64,000 nucleotides of DNA from JACMLX01 sp040384325. Lineage in GTDB: Bacteria; Gemmatimonadota; Gemmatimonadetes; Gemmatimonadales; Gemmatimonadaceae. The stretch lies in assembly GCA_040384325.1 (NCBI GenBank), contig JAZKJL010000002.1:350621-414620 (forward strand). Reading direction: 5' to 3'. Both the position numbers and the translations under genes were made by a program. The notes under the pieces are model-generated. The model saw only the letters and a list, made by a program, of their open reading frames with translations, made no database searches and was not told the DNA's origin. Shown here in pieces: positions 33,232-42,657 of the stretch. Numbering within the stretch: position 1 is the stretch's first letter; the number at the start of each line of letters is the position of its first letter.

Positions 33232-34286
33232 CCGTTCACTCCCAGCAGGTGCAGATCGCGGAGGAGGTCCGCAGTGATCAGGGCGGGGTTCACGTTGTGG
33301 CCGGCCCGCTCCCGGGCGGCGTCGATCGCGTCCTGCGCCCGGGTCAGAGGCAGGGCCGACGGCGAACCGGACTCGACCGCAGGACGCAGCCGATCGTGCA
33401 GGATGCCTTCCAGCGCGTCGAGTGCATCCGAGAACCCGCCCCGGGCCCCGGCCGGCTTCTCCGACAGGATGGCCACGAACCGGTCCGAGGCGTCCCCCTG
33501 GAGGGCCCGGAGCCAGTTGGCGGCGTGGGTGGCGGCCGCCTCGTGGGCCGTGCCGGCGAGCAGGACGCCGGGGGCGCCCGACGCCCGTTCCAGCATCGCC
33601 TCGCCAACCGGCCCGACCTTGGCGCGCACGTCGTCCTGCGCCGCCCATTGGCGCACTTCGGCCGGCGTAATGGGGGCCACCCGGACCGAGACCACCCGCG
33701 ATCGGATGGTGGGCAGCAGCGCGCCCGGCTCGCTGGTGGTGAGGATCAGGGTGGTGTCGGGGAGCGGCTCCTCGAGGAGCTTGAGCAGCGCGTTGGCCGC
33801 CTGGTCGGCGCCCTCCTGCGCGATCATGCGATCGGCGTCGCCGAGGATCATCACCTTCCGCTTCGCCATCGCGGGCGAGCTCGCCGCGGTGCGGACCAGT
33901 GCACGGATCATCTCGACGAAGATGCCGTCGCTGCCGCTCCCCGGTGCCCACAGCCCGCCCGCCTGCGCCCGATCTCGCATAGCGCCTCGCATGTGTGCCA
34001 GCGCCTCCTCCGGCGAGGAGTCGCTGATGTCTGCGCGCGGGACGGGAAAGAACCAGTAGAGGTCGGGGTGTGTCAGCTCGGTGCTGTACCGGCAGCCCTG
34101 GCAGCTGCCGCAGGGTGCCGAAGCGCCCGAGCAGAGCAGCGCCTGCGCCAGCCAGAGGGCCAGCCGCTGCTTGCCCACACCGCGGCGGCCGTGCAGCAGG
34201 AGCGAGCCGGGCATCGTTCCGCGTGCGACGGCATCGCCCAGTCGCTGGCGCAGCGCGTCATGGCCCACGAGGGCAGAAAGAGGCAT
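33228..34286 (-). CDS. holB: DNA polymerase III subunit delta' (HolB)
   Basis: Clamp-loader subunit of the replicative polymerase. AAA+ features: N-terminal LVGHDALRQRLGDAVARGTMPGS, Walker A-like LLHGRRGVGKQRLA, a zinc module C-x(n)-C-GS-C-QG-C (ALLCSG, PCGSCQGC), Walker B region KVMILGDADRM, and the SRC-like sensor region EGADQAANALLKLLEEP with IRSRVVSV. The C-terminal half is the divergent helical collar. ATG 34286 is selected because the protein then starts at the conserved region; the frame extends 82 codons upstream without family match. 352 aa. It is translationally coupled to moaC. Confidence 0.92.
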   Translation of the reverse strand: MPLSALVGHDALRQRLGDAVARGTMPGSLLLHGRRGVGKQRLALWLAQALLCSGASAPCGSCQGCRYSTELTHPDLYWFFPVPRADISDSSPEEALAHMRGAMRDRAQAGGLWAPGSGSDGIFVEMIRALVRTAASSPAMAKRKVMILGDADRMIAQEGADQAANALLKLLEEPLPDTTLILTTSEPGALLPTIRSRVVSVRVAPITPAEVRQWAAQDDVRAKVGPVGEAMLERASGAPGVLLAGTAHEAAATHAANWLRALQGDASDRFVAILSEKPAGARGGFSDALDALEGILHDRLRPAVESGSPSALPLTRAQDAIDAARERAGHNVNPALITADLLRDLHLLGVNG

Positions 34287-34384
34287 GGAGGAAAGGTGGG
34301 CTGGTCGAGCGGTGCCGGACAGGGCGGCGTGTCGCATTCCGCCGCACGACGCGATATTCGACCCATTCACCGGGGGAGGCACCC

Positions 34385-34741
34385 ATGACAGGATCGCTCG
34401 CGCTCGTGCTGTCGGTGGCGACGGGCATGCTGGTCGGCGTGACCGGCTTGCCGGCCGAGGCGATGCAGGGGGCCGGTGGTGTGCTCTTCGCCGCGGCGTT
34501 CGTTCTCGCGGCGTGGCATCCCGACGGTGCATGGCGTCGCGGCCTGATGCTGGGGCTGTCGGTGCCGCTGGCCGAGATCGTGTCGCAGCTGACGGGTCAC
34601 GCCCTGCCGTACACGGTGGAGAATCCCTACGCGACGCTGCTGGCGATCATTCCGGCGATGCTGGGGACGATGGTCGGGATGGCGGTCTCGCGGCTCCGGC
34701 ACACCGACGCCCCGGCGAAGAAGCTCGAACCACCGCGTTAG
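34385..34741 (+). CDS. Small membrane protein of unknown function
   Basis: A 118-aa protein with three or four hydrophobic helices (ALVLSVATGMLVGVTGL, GGVLFAAAFVLAAWH, LMLGLSVPLAEIVSQL, LLAIIPAMLGTMVGMAV) and a short charged C-terminus. ATG 34385 is preceded by GGGGGAGG, an excellent ribosome-binding site, so expression is credible. I do not recognise the family. It is divergent from holB (98 bp) and convergent with purK (42 bp). Confidence 0.72.
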   Translation: MTGSLALVLSVATGMLVGVTGLPAEAMQGAGGVLFAAAFVLAAWHPDGAWRRGLMLGLSVPLAEIVSQLTGHALPYTVENPYATLLAIIPAMLGTMVGMAVSRLRHTDAPAKKLEPPR

Positions 34742-34783
34742 CCGCCAGCGCCGCGCCCACGCGTCATCCGGCGCGTGGGCGGC

Positions 34784-35923
34784 TCACTGCGGCAACAGTC
34801 GCGCGTAGGCATCCAGCACCGCGTCGCGCGCCGCCTCGGGCGTCGGTCCGACGGCGGACAGGTGCCCCATCTTGCGACCCGGCTTCGCCAGCTTCTTCCC
34901 GTAGAGGTGCAGCCGCACGCCGGGCACCTCGAGCGCGCGTTCCCACTCCGGATGTCGGCCATCGGTGGGCCAGAGGTCGCCGAGCAGGTTCACGATCGCA
35001 CCCGACGAATGCAGCGCCGTGCTGCCGAGCGGCAGTCCACAGACGGCGCGCACCTGCTGCTCGAACTGGCTGGTGAGGCAGGCGCGTTCGGTGGCGTGGA
35101 AGGTGTTGTGCGGGCGGGGCGCGAGCTCGTTGACCATCAGTGTGTCGTCGGCGGTGATGAAGAGTTCCACCGCCAGCAGCCCGACGATGTCCAGTTCGGC
35201 CGCGATGGCCGACGCCAGCGCGATGGCGGCGTCAGTCGTGACGTCGCTCACCGGCGCGGGTGTCATCGCCCAGGTCAGCACGCCGTTGTCGTGATGGTTC
35301 CACGACACGGGAAAGGTGCGCACCTCACCCGCGCTGCTGCGTGCGACCATCACCGATACCTCACCGGCCAGCTCGATCCACTGTTCCACCACGACCGTCG
35401 CCACTTCGGTGAGCGCGCCGGCGGCCAGCAGGTCGTGCGTGGAGCGGATGCGGGCCTGGCCGCGCCCATCGTAGCCGCCGCTGGTGGTCTTGGCGATGCT
35501 GCGACCGAGCGCCTCGTACGCCGCCGCGACCTCGGTGGGCGTGTGTGCGATGCGGAACGGTGCCACCGGGAACCCGTGCTGCTGCAGCCATTCCTTCTGT
35601 CGCCCGCGATCCTGGATGATGTGGATCGGTGCCGCGCCGGGATGCACCGGGGCGTGCAGCGACGCGGCGGCGATGCTGGTGGTGGAGACCTGCTCGATGT
35701 CGAGCGTGATCACGTCGCAGGTGCGCGCGAAGGCGGTGGCCGCCTCGACGTCGTCGTATCGCGCGGTGACGACGTGTGTGGCGACGGCGGCGGCGGGGCA
35801 GTCGGGATCCGGGTCCAGCACGTGCACGTCGTATCCCATCGACCGTGCGGCGAGTGCCGACATGCGCGCCAGCTGTCCTCCCCCGAGAAACCCGATCGTG
35901 GCGCCGGGCAGGATACGCGTCAT
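34784..35923 (-). CDS. purK: N5-carboxyaminoimidazole ribonucleotide synthase PurK
   Basis: ATP-grasp enzyme that makes N5-CAIR from AIR, ATP and bicarbonate in purine synthesis. The N-terminus IGFLGGGQLARMSALAARSMGYDVHVLDPDPDCPA (ends IGFLGGGQLARM and LDPDPDCPA) is diagnostic, as are the ATP-binding KTTSGGYDGRGQ, VVVEQWIELAGEVSVMVARS, VNELAPRPHNTFHATERACLTSQFEQ (ends VNELAPRPHN and TSQFEQ) and the end LHLYGKK. ATG 35923 overlaps the purE stop by ATGA. 379 aa. Confidence 0.97.
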   Translation of the reverse strand: MTRILPGATIGFLGGGQLARMSALAARSMGYDVHVLDPDPDCPAAAVATHVVTARYDDVEAATAFARTCDVITLDIEQVSTTSIAAASLHAPVHPGAAPIHIIQDRGRQKEWLQQHGFPVAPFRIAHTPTEVAAAYEALGRSIAKTTSGGYDGRGQARIRSTHDLLAAGALTEVATVVVEQWIELAGEVSVMVARSSAGEVRTFPVSWNHHDNGVLTWAMTPAPVSDVTTDAAIALASAIAAELDIVGLLAVELFITADDTLMVNELAPRPHNTFHATERACLTSQFEQQVRAVCGLPLGSTALHSSGAIVNLLGDLWPTDGRHPEWERALEVPGVRLHLYGKKLAKPGRKMGHLSAVGPTPEAARDAVLDAYARLLPQ

Positions 35924-36435
35924 GCGGTGACGCGGGGATCGGGATGGTCGAGCACGTCCTGCGTGCGTGCGGCCCGCCACGCGGTGAGCGCCGAGTGCAG
36001 CGCCGCGTCGGTGGTGGCCAGCATCTGCAGTGCAAGCAGGGCAGCGTTCGCAGCACCCGGCTGGCCGATGGCGACCGTCGCCACCGGAATGCCCTTCGGC
36101 ATCTGCACGATCGAGAGCAGGGCATCGATGCCGCCAAGCGCGGTGGCCGCGACGGGCACACCGATGACGGGCACCAGTGTCTTGGCGGCGAGCATGCCGG
36201 GCAGGTGTGCGGCGCCACCGGCGGCGGCGATGATCACGCGCAAGCCGCGTGCGTGCGCCTGTTCGGCGTAGGCGAACATCGCGTCGGGTGTGCGATGTGC
36301 GGAGACCACACGTACCTCGTGCGGCACGCCGAATTCCTCGAGGATGGCGACGGCGGGCGCAAGCACGGGATAGTCACTCCGGCTGCCCATCACGACGCCG
36401 ATCACTGGTGCTGACGCTTCGGATGTAATGGTCAC
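35920..36435 (-). CDS. purE: N5-CAIR mutase PurE
   Basis: Converts N5-CAIR to CAIR, the step after PurK. Class I PurE motifs are GVVMGSRSDYPVL, VSAHRTPDAMFAYA, IIAAAGGAAHLPGMLAAKT and the GVPVAATALGGIDALLSIVQMPKGIPVAT region (ends GVPVAA and MPKGIPVAT). ATG at 36435. 171 aa, standard. purE is first and purK second in a two-gene minus-strand operon; purE lies 101 bp from the divergent DUF4126 gene. Confidence 0.97.
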   Translation of the reverse strand: MTITSEASAPVIGVVMGSRSDYPVLAPAVAILEEFGVPHEVRVVSAHRTPDAMFAYAEQAHARGLRVIIAAAGGAAHLPGMLAAKTLVPVIGVPVAATALGGIDALLSIVQMPKGIPVATVAIGQPGAANAALLALQMLATTDAALHSALTAWRAARTQDVLDHPDPRVTA

Positions 36436-36536
36436 GAGTCAAATATGGCGAGCTGGAGGCTGCGTCGCGGGACCGTGACGGATCGCGGGCTCCGGTGCAC
36501 ATTCTGACGCGAGGTTGGAGGAAATAAACCACGGCC

Positions 36537-37118
36537 GTGTCCGGAGAGCGAACGGTGGAGACGTTTCTGAGCGTGCTCACGGGCATCGGTGTGGCGGCGG
36601 CCTGCGGATTCCGCGTGTTCGTGCCGTTGCTGGCGCTGGGACTGGCGGGTCGGTCGGGCGTGCTGCCGCTGAACGACAGCCTGTCGCTGCTGGCGTCGAT
36701 GCCGGCGCTGATCGCACTCGGCACCGCCGCGATATTGGAAGTCGGCGCCTACTACGTGCCGTGGCTCGACAACGCGCTCGACGTGGCGGCGGCACCGGCG
36801 GCGGTGATCGCGGGCGTGCTGGCGAGTGCGGCGGCGATCACCGACCTGCCACCCGTCCTGACGTGGGGCATCGCCCTGATCGGCGGTGGCGGTGCGGCCG
36901 GACTGCTGCACGGCGCCACGTCGCTGCTGCGACTCAAGAGCACTGCCGTCACCGGTGGCGCGGCGAATCCCGTGGTGTCCACGGGCGAATTGATCGGGGC
37001 CGTGGTGACATCGGCGCTGGCACTGTTGGTGCCGGTGGTGTGCGCGGTGGTGCTGGTGCTGGTGGTGGCATGGGCGTTTCGCCAAAGACAGACCAAACGG
37101 AGGCAGGTCACGACATGA
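36537..37118 (+). CDS. DUF4126 family membrane protein
   Basis: A 193-aa polytopic membrane protein. The start of the family is visible: ETFLSVLTGIGVAAACGFRVFVPLLALGLAG, then LEVGAYYVPWLDNALD (the conserved E-x-x-A-D/Y-x-x-P-x-x-D), and GAANPVVSTGE near residue 140 followed by a long hydrophobic helix. GTG 36537 is used; a second GTG at 36555 (VETFLS) lies closer to the family start, and GGAGG at 36514 is somewhat far for either. Function unknown. Overlaps the DUF481 gene by ATGA, so the two are coupled. Confidence 0.8.
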   Translation: MSGERTVETFLSVLTGIGVAAACGFRVFVPLLALGLAGRSGVLPLNDSLSLLASMPALIALGTAAILEVGAYYVPWLDNALDVAAAPAAVIAGVLASAAAITDLPPVLTWGIALIGGGGAAGLLHGATSLLRLKSTAVTGGAANPVVSTGELIGAVVTSALALLVPVVCAVVLVLVVAWAFRQRQTKRRQVTT

Positions 37119-37882
37119 GTCAGGGCATCGTACGTTCAGTCGCGCTGCTGGCGCTGATGACCGCCACGCTCGGCGCGCAGGTGGCTCCGGAGCCGAAGAA
37201 GCTGCCGTACGAATTCGTGGCCGACTTCTCGCTGGCGGCCAGTCAGGGCAACCAGGAAGTCACCACCGTGTCGCTTGGGCAGCGCTACAGCTATGCGTTC
37301 CCGACCTGGAAGTTCACGCAGTCGGCGTCGGCGTTGCGCGGCACGGCCAATGGCGTGAGGAACGCCGAACTGTATCAGGGCGCGCTACGCGTGGACCGCA
37401 CACTGGTGAAGCCGTGGACCGTATACGCCACCGCAGCGGGACTGCGCAACACGCCGGCCGGACTCACCAGCCAGTTCACCGAAGGTGTGGGCCTGGGCTA
37501 CCAGTTCGTGGACACCGAGACTGACCAGTTCAAGCTCTCGGCCGGCGTCGGGGCGATGCAGCGGGCGTTCGTCGGCACGACGCCGAGCACCAGCGACTTC
37601 GTGGGCAACGTGGATGCGATGCTGCGCCACATGTTCTCGAAGGTGTCGTACTTCGAGCAGACGGCGGGTTTCGTGCCGAACTTCACGACGTCGGATGCGT
37701 GGCAGTTCACGTCGAAGTCGGCGCTGGTGGCGCCGCTGTCGGCGCGGATCGGCATCAAGGTGGCGTACCTGGTGAACTACAACAACGCGCCGCCGCTCAA
37801 CCCGACCACGGTCACGAACCTGACGGACCGGTTCAAGAAGTTCGACGGGCTGCTGACCACGGGCGTGCAGTTCACCTACTGA
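37115..37882 (+). CDS. DUF481 family outer-membrane beta-barrel protein
   Basis: A 255-aa exported protein (signal peptide MSQGIVRSVALLALMTATLGAQ). The mature part is rich in alternating aromatic/polar residues in amphipathic strands (FVADFSLAASQGNQEVTTVSLGQRYSYAF, in pieces; VGLGYQFVDTETDQFKLSAGVG; LVAPLSARIGIKVAYLVNYNNAPP) and ends TTGVQFTY with a terminal aromatic, the usual signature for BAM-assembled barrels. It resembles the YdiY/DUF481 family. RBS GGAGG precedes the ATG at 37115. Substrate unknown. Confidence 0.82.
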   Translation: MSQGIVRSVALLALMTATLGAQVAPEPKKLPYEFVADFSLAASQGNQEVTTVSLGQRYSYAFPTWKFTQSASALRGTANGVRNAELYQGALRVDRTLVKPWTVYATAAGLRNTPAGLTSQFTEGVGLGYQFVDTETDQFKLSAGVGAMQRAFVGTTPSTSDFVGNVDAMLRHMFSKVSYFEQTAGFVPNFTTSDAWQFTSKSALVAPLSARIGIKVAYLVNYNNAPPLNPTTVTNLTDRFKKFDGLLTTGVQFTY

Positions 37883-37897
37883 CGCGCGGCAGGTGAA

Positions 37898-38428
37898 TCA
37901 GCGTGCGCCGTCACGTGGCGTCGGCTGCCAGAGTGGCGTGAAGGCGGTGCTGCTGGCCTCATAGAGCGTCACCGCACCGGGCGCGCGCCACTTGGCGAGC
38001 TGGATCACCTGCCCGGTGTGCATGCTGACGTGTTCGACGACGTGGTAGATGGCGTCGAACACCGAGGTCGCGGCTCCCTGAATGGTGCGCGGCTCCTCCA
38101 GTTGCGCGGGAGTGACGCGCGCCAGCACGGCGTCGATCTCGAGGAAGGTGGCGGTGAGGTGCGCCAGCAACGTGGCCTTGTCGCTGCCCTCACGCGCGGC
38201 GAACTCGCCATCGCGGTCGCGCTGGCCCTCCGACTGTCCCACGCCGCCGATCAGCCACTGCCGCGCGTTGCCCTCGATGTGCAGCAGCAGGTTGCCGATG
38301 CTGTTCGATCCCTCCACCGGTCGCCACCAGATGTCGGCGTCGGTGAGCGGCTGGCAGGCGAGCTGGATGCGCGGCAGGTACTGGTCCAGCAGGTAGTCGC
38401 GCGAGGCGTCGAGGAAGCGTGTGGTCAC
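37898..38428 (-). CDS. DinB-like (DUF1572) family protein
   Basis: A 176-aa four-helix-bundle protein of the DinB/YfiT superfamily. Three histidines expected to bind a divalent metal are visible: LLLHIEGNARQWL, and HVVEHVSMHTGQV near residue 130. Such proteins include thiol-dependent S-transferases, but most members are uncharacterised. GTG start at 38428. Convergent with the DUF481 gene and 19 bp downstream of the DctA-like symporter stop on the same strand, so possibly cotranscribed with it. Confidence 0.8.
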   Translation of the reverse strand: MTTRFLDASRDYLLDQYLPRIQLACQPLTDADIWWRPVEGSNSIGNLLLHIEGNARQWLIGGVGQSEGQRDRDGEFAAREGSDKATLLAHLTATFLEIDAVLARVTPAQLEEPRTIQGAATSVFDAIYHVVEHVSMHTGQVIQLAKWRAPGAVTLYEASSTAFTPLWQPTPRDGAR

Positions 38429-38447
38429 GGCCGTCTCCGGAAACAGG

Positions 38448-39698
38448 TCAGAGGTTCATGGCGGCCACCGCCTCGGCGCGGCGGTCATCGTCGAATGCAT
38501 TCTCGCTGCGCGAGATCACCAGCGTGGCGACACCGTTGCCGATCAGGTTCGTGATGGCGCGGGCCTCGGACATGAAGCGGTCCACGCCCAGCAGCAGCGC
38601 GATGCTCTCGACGGGAATGACCTTCATCGCGCTGAGCGTGCTGGCGAGCACGATGAAGCCCGAGCCGGTGACACCGGCGGCACCCTTCGACGTCACCATC
38701 AGCACCAGCAGGATGCTGAGCTGCTCGGCCACGCCGAGCTCGATGCGGTTCACCTGCGCGAGGAAGATCGTCGCCATCGCGAGGTAGATCGACGTGCCAT
38801 CGAGGTTGAACGAGTAACCCGCGGGAATCACCAGGCCGACGATGGTGCCGTCGCAGCCGTAGCGTTCCATCTTCACCAGCATGCGCGGCAGCGCGGCCTC
38901 GCTGGAGCTGGTGCCGAGCACCAGCAGGATCTCGTCCTTGATGTAGCGCAGGAACTCGAGGATGCGGAAGCCGTAGAGGCGGCAGATGATGCCCAGCACC
39001 ACGAAGATGAAGATCGCCATGGTGGCGTAGACGTCGAGCATCAGTCGGCCGAGCGGCAGCAGCGTGCGGAGGCCGAACGACCCGACGGTGAAGGCCATCG
39101 CGCCGAAGGCGCCGATCGGCGCCACCTTCATCACCAGCGCCACGATGCGGAAGAACACGTGCGACGTGCGATCGAGAACATCGATCAGCGGCTTGCCGGT
39201 GGAACCGATGGCGGTCAGCGACACACCGAACAGCACCGCGAAGAACACGATCTGCAGGATCTCACCCTTCGCGAACGCATCCACCACGCTGGACGGGACG
39301 ATGTGGGTGAGGAAGTCCACGAACCCCATGCTCTCGCCGGCCTTGGTGTACTGCGACACGTCACCCTTCGCCAGCGTGGACACGTCCACGCCATCACCGG
39401 GGCGGGTGACGTTCACGATCACGAGGCCGATGGCGAGGGCGAAGGTGGTGACGATCTCGAAATAGAGGAACGCCTTCCCACCGACCTTCCCGACCTTCTT
39501 CAGGTCCACCATGTTGGCGATGCCCAACACGATGGTGAGGAAGATGATCGGACCGATGACCATCTTGACTAGCTTCACGAAGGTGTCGCCAAGCGGGCGC
39601 AGGGCCTTGCCGAAATCGGGAGCCACGGCGCCGACGAGCACACCGAGCGCGATGGCGACGAGCACCTGGACGGTGAGGTTCTGGGCGAGGCGCTTCAT
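38448..39698 (-). CDS. Dicarboxylate/amino acid:cation symporter (DctA/GltP-like)
   Basis: A 416-aa sodium- or proton-coupled symporter of the DAACS family for C4-dicarboxylates or acidic amino acids. Family hallmarks: LGDTFVKLVKMVIGPIIFLTIVLGI in the first half, the serine-rich re-entrant loop GTSSSEAALPRML, the helix-7 and -8 motifs IPAGYSFNLDGTSIYLAMATIFLAQ (ends IPAGYSFN and TIFLAQ), the second re-entrant loop TSKGAAGVTGSGFIVL, and DRFMSEARAITNLIGN with the substrate/sodium-binding N-x-x-G-N. Closest by features to DctA (the L-G-V-D-R-F-M-S-E-x-R segment). ATG 39698 is chosen as the family start. Divergent from the TauE/SafE-type permease (67 bp). Confidence 0.93.
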   Translation of the reverse strand: MKRLAQNLTVQVLVAIALGVLVGAVAPDFGKALRPLGDTFVKLVKMVIGPIIFLTIVLGIANMVDLKKVGKVGGKAFLYFEIVTTFALAIGLVIVNVTRPGDGVDVSTLAKGDVSQYTKAGESMGFVDFLTHIVPSSVVDAFAKGEILQIVFFAVLFGVSLTAIGSTGKPLIDVLDRTSHVFFRIVALVMKVAPIGAFGAMAFTVGSFGLRTLLPLGRLMLDVYATMAIFIFVVLGIICRLYGFRILEFLRYIKDEILLVLGTSSSEAALPRMLVKMERYGCDGTIVGLVIPAGYSFNLDGTSIYLAMATIFLAQVNRIELGVAEQLSILLVLMVTSKGAAGVTGSGFIVLASTLSAMKVIPVESIALLLGVDRFMSEARAITNLIGNGVATLVISRSENAFDDDRRAEAVAAMNL

Positions 39699-39765
39699 GC
39701 GGAACCGAATCGGGGGACGGGCATGGTGACGGCGGGAAGCATCGGCGCAAACATAAGGACGGGTC

Positions 39766-40560
39766 GTGGGCACTGACCTGCCGCAGCTGGCCGCAGTCAT
39801 GATTGCCGCGGTGCTGGGTGGTGCCGCGAACTCGGTGGCGGGCGGCGGCATGCTGCTGGTGTTTCCGGCGCTGGTGGGCCTCGGCGTACCGGCGGTGGCG
39901 GCCAACGCCACGTCCACGGTGGCGTTGTGGCCCGGGGGATTGAGCTCGATGCTCGGCTACCGCGACGCGTTGCGCGGGACGCGCACGTGGGCGCGTGCGC
40001 TGGTCGGTCCGAGCCTGCTCGGTGGCTTGATCGGCGCCTGGCTGCTGACGCGCAGCAGCGATGCACAGTTCAAGGCGCTGGTGCCCTGGCTGGTGCTGGC
40101 CGGCACGCTGCTCTTCATGGCACAGAAGCGTGTGGGCGCGTGGCTGCGCGACCGCATCGGCGTCGCCACGCAGTCCAGCGACGCGGATGATGCGCTGCCG
40201 CCGCCACCGGGCATGTGGGCGGCCGCCACCCAATTCGCGGTGGCGATCTACGGCGGCTATTTCGGCGCTGGTGCGGGGATCATCATGCTGGCCGCGTTCG
40301 GGCTGATGGGGCTCACCAACGTGCACCAGATGAATGGCCTGAAGAACTTCCTCGCGCTGCTGTTCAACTTCGTCGCCATCGCGACGTTCACGCTTTCCGG
40401 CCTGGTGGAGTGGCGGCTGGCGGTGGTGATGGCGGTGGGCTCGGCGATCGGTGGGCACTACGCGTCACGCTACGCGCAGCGCACCAACCAGGACGTGGTG
40501 CGGCAGCTGATCGCGGTGATCGGGATCGTGAGTGCCGTCTGGTTGTTCGTGGCGCGCTGA
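39766..40560 (+). CDS. TauE/SafE (TSUP) family permease
   Basis: A 264-aa membrane protein of the TSUP family, which exports sulfite/organosulfonates or moves other anions. Two half-repeats are visible, each with the family's G-G-x-x-x-P/N pattern: LGGAANSVAGGGMLLVFPALVGLG near the start and GYFGAGAGIIMLAAFGLMGLTN in the second half. About eight hydrophobic helices in all. GTG start at 39766 preceded by AAGGACGGG. Substrate unassigned. Confidence 0.87.
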   Translation: MGTDLPQLAAVMIAAVLGGAANSVAGGGMLLVFPALVGLGVPAVAANATSTVALWPGGLSSMLGYRDALRGTRTWARALVGPSLLGGLIGAWLLTRSSDAQFKALVPWLVLAGTLLFMAQKRVGAWLRDRIGVATQSSDADDALPPPPGMWAAATQFAVAIYGGYFGAGAGIIMLAAFGLMGLTNVHQMNGLKNFLALLFNFVAIATFTLSGLVEWRLAVVMAVGSAIGGHYASRYAQRTNQDVVRQLIAVIGIVSAVWLFVAR

Positions 40561-40566
40561 CGCGCC

Positions 40567-41427
40567 TCAGCGGAGCCCAGCCGACTGCGGCAGGCGTCCG
40601 CTCTGTGCGAAGGTCATCACGCCGGCCCAGAAGGTGCCGTCGGGACGCACGTGCCCATCCTCGTGCGTGTAGCCGCGAAGCTGGATGAACGCCTTCGGCT
40701 CGTTGGCGGCCTGGTAGATGTCGCGCGGCATGGCGAGCGGAAAGATCTGGTCGGCGTCGCTGTGCACCAGCAGCAGCGGCTTGCGCACGGCCGCGATGTT
40801 CTCGACCGTGTTCCAGAGATCGGGCAGCACCACCGACGCCCAGCGGGGAATGGTGCCGAAGGCCACCGCGGCCTCGCGCGCCGATGAATACGAGGCGACC
40901 AGCGCCAGTCCCTCCGGCTCGGGCACCAACTGCGGGAACTCCTTCACCAGAAAGCCGGACCCGAGCGAATAGGCCAGGGCGATCCGGCGTTCGGCATACG
41001 GAAACTGGAGCGCCGCATGTCGCCACGCCCGACGCACGTCCTCGGCGATGATCTCGGCGCTGCGCTCACCGCCACTGTTGCCGAAGCCCGAATAGTCGAA
41101 GACGTAACTCGAGACGCCGGCCTTGTAGAGCAGCGCCTGGACGTCGGCCCAGTACGACACCGACTCGGCCGAGCCGTGGAAGATCACCACCACCGGCGCG
41201 CGATCGCTGACACGCGTCTCCACCGCGTCGAGACTGTACGACCCGCGCGGCACTACGACCCGGGTGAACGGCACACCGAACGTCAGCGGTGTCTCCGGAC
41301 CCACGGGTCGGGAGATCAGGCCGTTGCGCTCCACCATGCGATAGGCGACCTGGCGCGCACCGTAGGGCAGCACGACGAACACCAGCAGCACCACCGCCAG
41401 CCAGCGCCAGCGTGCGGGCGTCATCAT
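40567..41427 (-). CDS. Alpha/beta hydrolase with N-terminal membrane anchor
   Basis: A 286-aa hydrolase: one membrane helix (WLAVVLLVFVVLPYGA) then an alpha/beta fold. VVVIFHGSAESVSYW provides the HG oxyanion motif, ALAYSLGSGFLVKEF the nucleophile elbow G/A-Y-S-L-G, LLLVHSDADQIFPL the acid and YTHEDGH a candidate histidine. It resembles the Bem46/FAM108-like serine hydrolases. The start may be ATG 41427 or 41460 (11 more residues); neither has a clear ribosome-binding site. Substrate unknown. Confidence 0.85.
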   Translation of the reverse strand: MMTPARWRWLAVVLLVFVVLPYGARQVAYRMVERNGLISRPVGPETPLTFGVPFTRVVVPRGSYSLDAVETRVSDRAPVVVIFHGSAESVSYWADVQALLYKAGVSSYVFDYSGFGNSGGERSAEIIAEDVRRAWRHAALQFPYAERRIALAYSLGSGFLVKEFPQLVPEPEGLALVASYSSAREAAVAFGTIPRWASVVLPDLWNTVENIAAVRKPLLLVHSDADQIFPLAMPRDIYQAANEPKAFIQLRGYTHEDGHVRPDGTFWAGVMTFAQSGRLPQSAGLR

Positions 41428-41742
41428 GCGCGCACCGCCGTGCGGGTGACAGGCACGCATGACGCGTCACGCCGCAGGACCGGCGGACGCGTGCTCGAGA
41501 ACGGCGAGCTCAGCGATGTGACCATCATCGGGTCGAGGAAGGGGCGCACGCAGTCGGCGAGTGCGGCACCGGATGCGCGTCGAATCTGTGGCGAAGTCGA
41601 GTGTGATGACAACTCTTTCCCTCTGCAGTGTCGGTCGTTGGCACACTTTCCTGCTTGAGGCGCCCGCCTCAGCCGGGTAACCTCACCACATGGACGCGGC
41701 ACCACGGGCGTCGATCACACTCAAAAAGGCAGACAGGCAGCA
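41428..41742. other. Divergent gap upstream of the pentose phosphate operon
   Basis: About 315 bp between the hydrolase start and gnd. It includes a 6-bp hairpin TGAGGC-GCCC-GCCTCA near 41657 and an AT-richer stretch (AACTCTTTCCCT) near 41611. A CTCAAAAAGGCAGACAGGCAG leader runs into the gnd start with only a weak ribosome-binding site. I see no RNA gene. Confidence 0.45.

Positions 41743-42653
<911 letters not shown>

Positions 42654-42657
<4 letters not shown>

Noticed and set aside
41639..41656. Sigma-54-like promoter TTGGCAC...TGCTT upstream of gnd
   Set aside because: The GG and GC elements are 11 bases apart instead of 10, and no sigma-54 activator or other supporting signal is visible.
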